A DNA stretch of 13,552 bases from an uncultured Ruminococcus sp. (GTDB lineage: Bacteria; Bacillota; Clostridia; Oscillospirales; Ruminococcaceae). Below the pieces are notes generated by a model. It did no database searches. It saw nothing but the letters and a program-made list of their open reading frames with translations, and was not told the origin of the DNA. Position numbers and translations under genes: made by a program. Positions 9,001 through 13,552 of this stretch are shown here, piece by piece. The stretch spans positions 1-13,552 of the forward strand of contig CAMWVM010000016.1 in NCBI GenBank assembly GCA_947177715.1, written 5' to 3'. Numbering within the stretch: position 1 is the first letter of the stretch; every line of letters begins with the position of its first letter.

Positions 9001-10479
9001 GATATTCCATTTGAAACTTTCTTGGGATTTGACGGCGATAAAGCACCTGATATTGACCTGAATTTTTCGGGAGATTATCAGTCGTTTGCTCATAAATATA
9101 CAGAAGAACTGTTTGGTTCGGATCATGTTTTCAAAGCTGGTACTATTTCTGGTGTTCAGGCAAAAACAGCTTTTGGATATGTGAAAAAGTATCTTGAGGA
9201 AAGAGGAAGAACTGTTCATCGTGCCGAAGAACAAAGGCTGATTAATGGATGTCTTGATGTAAAAAGAACTACAGGTCAGCACCCCGGAGGAATGGTAGTA
9301 GTGCCAAGCGATTATGATGTTTATGATTTTACACCAGTTCAGCATCCGGCAGAAAAAGCTGATTCGGATATTGTTACAACGCACTTCGACTTCCATTCGT
9401 TGCATGATACTATATTGAAACTTGACGAGCTTGGACACGATGTGCCAACACTCTATAAATACCTTGAGGACATGACAGGACTTGATATACTTAAAGTTCC
9501 TATGTCAGATGAAAAGGTGTATAGCCTATTTGCATCACCTCAAGCGTTAGGAGTAACATCAGATGAAATAGATTGTCAAACCGGTACTTTAGGGATTCCT
9601 GAAATGGGAACACCATTTGTTCGCCAGATGCTTATTGATGCAAAACCTAAAAATTTTAGTGATTTGCTTCAAATATCCGGTCTTTCTCATGGAACTGATG
9701 TGTGGCTTGGAAATGCACAGGATTTGATTGCTGAAGGAAAATGTACTATTTCCGAAGTTATCGGTACTCGTGACAGTATCATGACTTATCTGATTTATCA
9801 TGGCGTTGATCCTAAGCTTTCCTTTAAAATTATGGAGATCACCCGTAAAGGTAATGCACCAAAGCTTCTTACAGAAGAAATGAAGCAAAATATGCGTGAT
9901 CATGACGTACCCGAATGGTATATTGATAGCTGTCTTAAAATAAAATATATGTTTCCAAAGGCTCATGCTGCTGCATATGTAACATCAGCCATAAAGCTCT
10001 GTTGGTTTAAAATATATCATCCTTTAGAATTTTATGCGGCATATTTTACTGTTCGAGGGGAAGATTTTGATGCGGAAACAGCAGTAAGAGGAAAGTATAT
10101 TGTTCAAAATAAAATGAGTGAATTGAAAAACAGACCAAAGGCTGAGCGAACAGCAAAAGACGACGGCGTTTTGGAAATGCTTCAGCTTACTAATGAAATG
10201 TTATGCAGAGGTTATGAATTTTTGCCTGTAGATATTTTTAAATCTCATGCAACAGTTTATCGAATTGAAGACGGAAAGCTAAGACTTCCGTTTGTGTCAC
10301 TATCAGGTGTTGGAGCAAATGCTGCCCAAAGTCTGTACGAAAAAGCTCAGAATAAAGATTTTATATCCATTGAGGAATTTCAGCAGCAGAGCGGTGTAGG
10401 AAAATCAGTTGTTGAAACTCTTGAAATGAACGGGGCATTTGGTGATTTGCCAAAATCTAATCAGATGTCACTATTTTAA
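6031..10479 (+). CDS. polC: DNA polymerase III alpha subunit, Gram-positive PolC type with built-in 3'-5' exonuclease
   Basis: Replicative polymerase of low-GC Gram-positive bacteria. The 1482 residues compare with about 1437 in Bacillus (recalled). Order: N-terminal domain (1-170), a polar Asn/Gln-rich linker near 180-200, an OB fold (about 245-340), and a PHP domain from about 350 split by the DEDDh exonuclease. PHP ligands seen are His355/His357, Asp388/His389, Glu419 and Asp759/His761. Exonuclease residues are Asp446/Glu448 in FDLETTG, Asp532 in AHNAKFD, and His584/Asp589. The polymerase core shows GSRGSVGSS (from 925), a Cys4 zinc module (953, 956, 978, 981) and catalytic Asp1007/Asp1009 in [19 protein letters not shown] and PKAHAAAY follow. 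The C-terminal QMSLF is a sliding-clamp binding motif. An AAAGGTG site precedes the ATG, 9 nt after ispG. Residues 860-883 look like an insertion relative to Bacillus. The frame is intact throughout. Confidence 0.98.
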   Translation: MKIYTIAQLFYKYNDIIPKALENGIVYKIIFNEKENKIIAFVKFDTLQKFNEIDKFEREISAALKLNKFELQSKYTPDMLCGDYFPELVKYLKADCPVINGFFDGAEAKYENGTFIVNMLRGGVEFLKKAGIESKFSALVNELFSAHAKIEFTGVIESDRELLEREQEEYLKNMPVSVPTVHNNAIHKDNNNKQPAAQSADFRTCCVDFTRLHLLADDALVIKGAPINSDSVVTDMKNLSEATSGRVVVWGEIFDIATKETKNGALIATIFFTDFTSSFSIKMIGSPKKGKFIKLNKDDLSQMLDKLKKGTSIIVAGEVEEDDFDHNLNLRADDIMVVKREKSTDNSEKKRVELHCHTNMSSMDALSPADKLVNRAFEWGHQAIAITDHGVVQGYPDAMGAVAKIRKSGGNFKVLYGIEAYEVNNDVNIYNGIDKRKLTDELIVFDLETTGTSPVNDKIIEIGAVKLRNLEIVDRFDTFVNPHCEITEFISNLTSITNDMVKDAPNEDKAIQDFIDFCGNNPVLIAHNAKFDTGFISAAIKRCKYEFKFSSLDTVPMCQLMLPELEKHKLNFVAEHFGFQFNHHRGCDDAEVLAKIFIELSGKLIDQYPETYVTVDMLNSLLAGDENVLSSRAYHQIILVRNNTGLKNLYKLISHSNLDYYKKRPRIPKSDLVKHREGLIVGSACEAGELFRAIIENESWDKLCQIASFYDYLEIQPIGNNEFMLRNGSVSSHKELEEYNRTVVKLGEELGIPVCATGDVHFLNKGDAQFRAILQSVKYSDCDNQPPLYLKTTDEMLRDFAYLGEKKAYEVVVENTNKIADMIDKDIKAFPNGTYTPFIEGAVRELQVICWKKACDIYGDCNPDDIPLPEGDTGIAECFKDHIPEIVYKRLDRELSSIIKHGFAVLYMISQKLVANSVENGYQVGSRGSVGSSFVASMSGISEVNPLMPHYVCPDCKYSEFITDGSVGSGFDLPPKNCPKCTADMHRDGHDIPFETFLGFDGDKAPDIDLNFSGDYQSFAHKYTEELFGSDHVFKAGTISGVQAKTAFGYVKKYLEERGRTVHRAEEQRLINGCLDVKRTTGQHPGGMVVVPSDYDVYDFTPVQHPAEKADSDIVTTHFDFHSLHDTILKLDELGHDVPTLYKYLEDMTGLDILKVPMSDEKVYSLFASPQALGVTSDEIDCQTGTLGIPEMGTPFVRQMLIDAKPKNFSDLLQISGLSHGTDVWLGNAQDLIAEGKCTISEVIGTRDSIMTYLIYHGVDPKLSFKIMEITRKGNAPKLLTEEMKQNMRDHDVPEWYIDSCLKIKYMFPKAHAAAYVTSAIKLCWFKIYHPLEFYAAYFTVRGEDFDAETAVRGKYIVQNKMSELKNRPKAERTAKDDGVLEMLQLTNEMLCRGYEFLPVDIFKSHATVYRIEDGKLRLPFVSLSGVGANAAQSLYEKAQNKDFISIEEFQQQSGVGKSVVETLEMNGAFGDLPKSNQMSLF

Positions 10480-10497
10480 TAATTTGTTTTCACATTG

Positions 10498-10513
10498 ATT
10501 ACATCTGTGTAAT
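10498..10513 (+). promoter_or_regulatory. Perfect 6-bp dyad just upstream of the hisZ promoter (candidate operator or weak polC terminator)
   Basis: ATTACA (10498-10503) and TGTAAT (10508-10513) are perfect inverted repeats separated by TCTG. The element begins 18 nt after the polC stop and ends 8 nt before the -35 box. As a terminator it would be weak: one G-C pair per stem and no real T run. Its placement beside the promoter makes an operator possible. AT-rich dyads of this size also occur by chance, so the call is tentative. Confidence 0.3.
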
Positions 10514-10521
10514 ATTTCCGC

Positions 10522-10550
10522 TTGACACAGAGGGTGCAATATGTTAATAT
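10522..10550 (+). promoter_or_regulatory. Sigma-A-type promoter for the his operon
   Basis: A perfect -35 box TTGACA (10522-10527) is followed, after 17 nt, by TAATAT (10545-10550). TG at 10542-10543 one base before it gives an extended -10. Transcription would start near 10557, leaving a 5' leader of only about 50-55 nt before the hisZ ATG. That is too short for a T-box or other large riboswitch. This is the only strong promoter I can see in the window, and it marks the boundary between the polC cluster and the his genes. Confidence 0.75.
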
Positions 10551-10610
10551 ATCACTATGTTAGCACTTTACTAAGCTAAAATAATTTGGTGGTTTGGAAG
10601 GAAAGATATA

Positions 10611-11816
10611 ATGAAAAGATATGATTTAATAACTCCAGAGGGTACAAGAGATTTATTATTTACAGACTGCCTTGCAAGACGAGCAGTGGAAAATAAATTG
10701 AAACAACTGTTTACTGGTTTTGGATATAGCGAAGTTGTAACTCCGGGAATAGAATTTTATGACTTATTCAGTGGTAGTTCCCGCAATTTTCAGCAGGAAA
10801 GTCTTTATAAATTAGTTGATTCCAAAGGTCGTCTTATAACATTAAGACCTGATTCAACTATTCCAATAGCAAGACTTGTTGCTACAAGACTTACCGGAGC
10901 AAAACTTCCATTAAGACTTTACTATAATCAAAATATTTTTGAAAACAATGCATTGCTTAAAGGACGTTCGGATGAAATTTCTCAGGCAGGTATTGAACTT
11001 ATTGGCGGAGAAAATATAAAACGTGCAGATTATGAGGCTCTCTGTACTGCTGTAAATGCTCTTTCGTCATTTGACAGCGAAGACTTTCGTCTTGAAATTG
11101 GACATATCGGATATTTTAAAGAGCTTGTTTCAAAGCTTGACGTTGATGAAAGCGTCAGAGAAGAGATACGTTTACTTATATCAGCAAAGAATTATCCTGC
11201 TCTTAATGATGTTCTTGATGAAATCGGGGATAATCAGATCACTAAAGCGCTTAAACAACTTCCAAGATTATTTGGAGGTATAGAGGTTTTAGATAAAGCT
11301 GCTGAAATATTTACAGATGATAATATCTTAAGAATACTTGATTATCTACGTGAAGTGTTTCATCGTCTTTCAAGCCTTGGATATGACGGAAAGATTTCAC
11401 TGGATCTTGGTATTGTAAGTCACACTGATTATTATACAGGCATTGTATTTAAAGGATATCTTACCGGTGTCGGCCAGTCAGTACTTAAAGGCGGTCGCTA
11501 TGATAAACTAATAGGCGAATTTGGAAAACCTTATCCAGCCGTAGGCTTCGGCGTGAATTGTGATTTAGTGTCACAGCATATTATTAAAAATGGTACTGCG
11601 CCTAAACAAAAACTACCTGATTGTATAGTCTATGGAGAAAAGGGCTGTGTTGTTGAAGCTATTGCTTTCGGTCAGGAGCTTGTGAGAAAAGGAATGACTA
11701 TTGAAAACAGCCTTTTTGATACTCTTGATGAAACAAAAGCGTATGCGAAAGAAACAGGTATTAAAAAAATATATGTAATAGATTTCAATAATGACGTAAA
11801 AGAAATAACTTTATAA
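10611..11816 (+). CDS. hisZ: ATP phosphoribosyltransferase regulatory subunit (HisRS paralogue)
   Basis: Non-tRNA-charging relative of histidyl-tRNA synthetase that pairs with the short catalytic HisG to form the first enzyme of histidine synthesis and confers histidine feedback sensing. The 401 residues cover the class II aminoacyl-tRNA-synthetase-like core: TPEGTRDL at the N-terminus, LRPDSTIPIARL at 78-89, a degraded motif 2 region (YYNQNIFE rather than the FRxE style of true HisRS), DYYTGIVF at 273-280 and GGRYDKL at 294-300. A short C-terminal domain (from about residue 325) ends the protein and does not look like the full HisRS anticodon-binding domain. The GGAAGGAAAG site 5 nt or so before the ATG supports the start. 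hisG follows after 12 nt, which is decisive for HisZ over HisS. It is the first gene after the promoter in the preceding gap. Confidence 0.93.
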   Translation: MKRYDLITPEGTRDLLFTDCLARRAVENKLKQLFTGFGYSEVVTPGIEFYDLFSGSSRNFQQESLYKLVDSKGRLITLRPDSTIPIARLVATRLTGAKLPLRLYYNQNIFENNALLKGRSDEISQAGIELIGGENIKRADYEALCTAVNALSSFDSEDFRLEIGHIGYFKELVSKLDVDESVREEIRLLISAKNYPALNDVLDEIGDNQITKALKQLPRLFGGIEVLDKAAEIFTDDNILRILDYLREVFHRLSSLGYDGKISLDLGIVSHTDYYTGIVFKGYLTGVGQSVLKGGRYDKLIGEFGKPYPAVGFGVNCDLVSQHIIKNGTAPKQKLPDCIVYGEKGCVVEAIAFGQELVRKGMTIENSLFDTLDETKAYAKETGIKKIYVIDFNNDVKEITL

Positions 11817-11828
11817 GAGGAAAGAACT

Positions 11829-12458
11829 ATGAATAAACCATTGAGAATTGCCCTGACAAAGGGAAGACTTGAAAAAGATACGGTTGGATTGCTTGAAAAA
11901 ATCGGATTTGATTGTACCGCTGTGAGAGAAAAGGGAAGAAAGCTTATTTTACCTGTGCCTGATGGCAATCTTGAGGTAGTGCTGGCAAAAGCAAATGATG
12001 TTATTACATATGTTGAGCATGGCGTCTGTGACATCGGAGTTGTGGGTAAGGATACAATCATGGAAATGCAGGGCAAGTTTTTTGAACTTGTTGACTTGGG
12101 TTTTGGAAGATGCAAGTTTGCATTAGCAACAAAAAAAGGCTCAAAATTTTATGGCGGATATAATGTAAAAACTATTGCTACCAAATATCCTAATATTACT
12201 CGTAATTATTTTGAAAGCAAGGGTATGGACGTTGATATAGTTAAAATCGAAGGCTCGGTGGAGCTTGCACCGCTGCTTGAGCTTTCAGACGGAATTGTGG
12301 ATATAGTTGAAACAGGTACAACGCTTAAAGAAAACGGACTTGAGGTAATCGAGGATATTGCTCCTATTTCTGCAAGACTTATTGTAAATATGGTTAGTAT
12401 GAAGCTTAGACAAAAGGAAATTCAGAATTTTGTTGATTTAGTTGAAAGGAACTTATAG
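11829..12458 (+). CDS. hisG: ATP phosphoribosyltransferase, short-form catalytic subunit
   Basis: Catalyses the first, committed step of histidine synthesis, joining ATP and PRPP to give phosphoribosyl-ATP; cytosolic. The 209-residue product is the short (HisG-S) form, which lacks the C-terminal regulatory domain of the long enzyme and depends on HisZ, encoded directly upstream. Marks: RIALTKGRLEKDT at the N-terminus, HGVCDIGVVGKDT, then GSVELAPLLELSDGIVDIV leading to the PRPP-binding loop ETGTTL at residues 161-166, and the closing segment ARLIVN. An AGAGGAAAG site lies a few nt before the ATG, 12 nt after hisZ, so translation is probably coupled. The pairing of a short HisG with HisZ is a well-known arrangement. 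Nothing essential appears to be missing. Confidence 0.96.
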   Translation: MNKPLRIALTKGRLEKDTVGLLEKIGFDCTAVREKGRKLILPVPDGNLEVVLAKANDVITYVEHGVCDIGVVGKDTIMEMQGKFFELVDLGFGRCKFALATKKGSKFYGGYNVKTIATKYPNITRNYFESKGMDVDIVKIEGSVELAPLLELSDGIVDIVETGTTLKENGLEVIEDIAPISARLIVNMVSMKLRQKEIQNFVDLVERNL

Positions 12459-12496
12459 TTTGACCGCAAAAGTTATTTTAAAAGAAAGGTGATACA

Positions 12497-12976
12497 ATGT
12501 CAAAAGTTATTATGACCTGTGGTAAAATTTGCAGTGGCAAAAGCACATATGCAAAACAGATTAGTTCTAAAAATAAGGCGGTTTTACTTTCGGTTGACGA
12601 GATAACCCTTGCATTGTTTGGCCAAAACTGCGGCGATAAGCATGATGAATATGTGGCAAAAACAGAAAAATATCTTTTTGATAAATCATTGGAAATTCTA
12701 CAAATAGGAGTAAATGTGGTACTTGATTGGGGTTTTTGGACCAAAGCTGAAAGACAATATGCAAAAGAATTTTACAAATCCAAAAATATCCAGTGTGAAT
12801 TTCATTTTATTGATGTAGGCAATGAAATATGGCATCAGCGTTTAAATAAAAGAAATAATGCAGTCTTAGAGGGAAAAACTAACGCTTATTATGTTGATGA
12901 AAATCTTGCAAGGAAATTTGATCATATTTTTGAAATTCCATCTAAAGACGAAATTGATGTGTGGATAGAAAGCTGA
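12497..12976 (+). CDS. Small P-loop kinase-like ATP-binding protein (AAA_33/zeta-toxin-like fold)
   Basis: A 159-residue protein whose substrate I cannot name. The Walker A loop GKICSGKS is at residues 9-16, and SVDEIT with an acidic residue follows near 32-37, as in nucleotide or small-molecule kinases. NVVLDWGFW places a Walker B-like or catalytic Asp at residue 77, and TKAER (82-86) follows. A basic stretch WHQRLNKRN at 112-120 resembles the arginine-bearing lid of this fold. This pattern matches the broad AAA_33 group, relatives of polynucleotide kinases, zeta toxins and antibiotic phosphotransferases. AAAGGTGA before the ATG is a good ribosome binding site. It lies 38 nt after hisG and 71 nt before hisD on the same strand, so it is probably co-transcribed with the his genes, although no step of histidine synthesis needs such an enzyme. 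No antitoxin-like partner is visible. Its base use resembles its neighbours. The fold is likely; the function is unknown. Confidence 0.8.
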   Translation: MSKVIMTCGKICSGKSTYAKQISSKNKAVLLSVDEITLALFGQNCGDKHDEYVAKTEKYLFDKSLEILQIGVNVVLDWGFWTKAERQYAKEFYKSKNIQCEFHFIDVGNEIWHQRLNKRNNAVLEGKTNAYYVDENLARKFDHIFEIPSKDEIDVWIES

Positions 12977-13008
12977 ATTTTGATTGGTATTAATATAAAA
13001 AAGTATCT

Positions 13009-13022
13009 GGAAAGGTCTTTCC
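13009..13022 (+). other. Short inverted repeat in the kinase-hisD gap
   Basis: GGAAA (13009-13013) pairs with TTTCC (13018-13022) around a GGTC loop, 12 nt before the hisD ribosome binding site. It is short and has no T run, so it is not a convincing terminator. It could stabilise or tune the hisD message, or be chance in AT-rich DNA. Confidence 0.25.
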
Positions 13023-13034
13023 CGAAATAAATGT

Positions 13035-13040
13035 GGAGGT
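13035..13040 (+). promoter_or_regulatory. Strong ribosome binding site for hisD
   Basis: GGAGGT lies 7 nt upstream of the ATG at 13048. It is the closest match to the Shine-Dalgarno consensus in the window and fixes the hisD start. Confidence 0.85.
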
Positions 13041-13047
13041 TATATAA

Positions 13048-13552
13048 ATGTCACTTTTAAAAAAGATTTATGTGAATGGCTGTGATGAGGAAAAGTTTTT
13101 TAAACAGCTTGAAGAACGAAACGGCGAAACAGATAAACAGGTTACAAATGTTGTAAGCGAGATTATAGAAAATGTAAGAAATAACGGTGATTCTGCCGTA
13201 AAGGCGTATACTGAAAAGTTTGACGGAAAATTGCCGCAGTATTATGAAGTGCCAAGAGATTTGGTTAATGACGCTTTAACTGAGGCTGACCCTGAATTTG
13301 TAAATGCAATGCTTAATGCTGTGGAGAATATAACTGATTTTCACAACAGACAAAAATCTCAGAGCTTTGTTAATCCAAAGGAAAACGGAGTTATTTTAGG
13401 TCAGCGTGTAAGAGGGCTTGAAAGGGTCGGACTTTATGTACCAGGCGGTACAGCTGCCTATCCGTCATCAGTTTTGATGAACGCTGTTCCTGCAAAAATT
13501 GCAGGAGTAAAGGAAATCATCATGGTTACTCCTCCCCTTAAGGATGGTACAC
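13048..13552 (+). CDS. hisD: Histidinol dehydrogenase, 5' part only
   Basis: Catalyses the last two steps of histidine synthesis, oxidising L-histidinol to L-histidine through the aldehyde with two NAD+ and a bound zinc; cytosolic. The frame is open from the ATG at 13048 to the window end, giving 168 residues of an expected 420-440. It therefore lacks the zinc and catalytic residues, which lie further downstream. The N-terminal helical part (VVSEIIENVRNNGDSAVKAYTEKFDG) is typical. The highly conserved block RVGLYVPGGTAAYPSSVLM, with VPGGTA starting at residue 131, and AVPAKIAGVKEIIMVTPP identify it. A strong GGAGGT site precedes it. It follows the kinase-like gene by 71 nt and continues the his operon begun by hisZ and hisG; further his genes probably lie beyond the window. 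The truncation is only the window edge. Confidence 0.95.
   Translation, partial: MSLLKKIYVNGCDEEKFFKQLEERNGETDKQVTNVVSEIIENVRNNGDSAVKAYTEKFDGKLPQYYEVPRDLVNDALTEADPEFVNAMLNAVENITDFHNRQKSQSFVNPKENGVILGQRVRGLERVGLYVPGGTAAYPSSVLMNAVPAKIAGVKEIIMVTPPLKDGT

Noticed and set aside
8947..9438. Antisense reading frame opposite the polC catalytic core
   Set aside because: It mirrors the most conserved part of PolC; the openness is explained by the codon pattern of the real gene.
10560..10579. TTAGCACTT resembling half of a CIRCE heat-shock operator, and a TTAGC/GCTAA repeat in the hisZ leader
   Set aside because: CIRCE needs the second half GAGTGCTAA after 9 nt; the bases there are TACTAAGCT. The 5-bp repeat has a 10-nt loop and is likely chance.
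10551..10610. T-box or other riboswitch before the his operon
   Set aside because: Only about 55 nt separate the promoter from the ATG, with no room for a T-box and no terminator/antiterminator pair.
10611..11816. Histidyl-tRNA synthetase (hisS)
   Set aside because: Motif 2 is degraded, the full anticodon-binding domain is not apparent, and a short-form hisG follows directly; HisZ fits better.
12460..12465. TTGACC as a -35 box for a separate promoter of the kinase-like gene
   Set aside because: No acceptable -10 box lies 16-18 nt downstream; the position there reads as part of the ribosome binding site.
12497..12976. Zeta toxin of a toxin-antitoxin pair
   Set aside because: The P-loop fold is shared, but no small antitoxin gene adjoins it, and the protein is shorter than typical zeta toxins.
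12980..12996. TTGATT and TAATAT near the start of the kinase-hisD gap as a promoter
   Set aside because: The two boxes are only 5 nt apart, far from the 16-18 nt needed.

Overview
The window is a gene-dense, AT-rich stretch with every gene on the + strand. It looks like a low-GC Gram-positive chromosome, most likely Clostridia and perhaps a Ruminococcus/Oscillospirales relative. The reasons are a Gram-positive PolC-type replicative polymerase, the order pyrH-frr-uppS-cdsA-dxr-rseP-ispG-polC (ispG lies where Bacillus has proS), strong purine-rich ribosome binding sites, and the short HisG + HisZ form of ATP phosphoribosyltransferase. The taxon is inferred from recalled family knowledge, not from a search.

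Region 1 (1-10479) is a housekeeping cluster. In order it holds the 3' part of pyrH (UMP kinase), frr (ribosome recycling factor), uppS (undecaprenyl diphosphate synthase), cdsA (CDP-diacylglycerol synthase), dxr (MEP pathway), rseP (site-2 protease), ispG (MEP pathway) and polC (DNA polymerase III alpha). Gaps are 0-72 nt, which suggests one or a few transcripts. Dxr and IspG help make the isoprenoid precursors that UppS polymerises into the wall lipid carrier. CdsA supplies CDP-diacylglycerol for phospholipids, and RseP is an intramembrane protease. A small GC-rich hairpin lies between cdsA and dxr and may reduce read-through.

Region 2 (10480-10610) is the only real regulatory gap. It holds a 6-bp perfect dyad followed by a well-formed sigma-A-type promoter (TTGACA, 17 nt, TAATAT with a TG extension) about 60 nt before the next gene.

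Region 3 (10611-13552) is the start of a histidine biosynthesis operon: hisZ, short-form hisG, an unexpected small P-loop kinase-like gene, and the 5' part of hisD, cut by the window end. HisZ and HisG form the first enzyme of the pathway and HisD is the last. The kinase-like gene between hisG and hisD has no obvious role in histidine synthesis and is the least expected item here.

I see no tRNA, rRNA, CRISPR array, mobile element, attachment site or riboswitch, and no stretch over 300 bases without a gene. Most of the window is conserved core genome. I found no convincing undescribed system; the best leads are the kinase gene in the his operon and the promoter/dyad region in front of hisZ.
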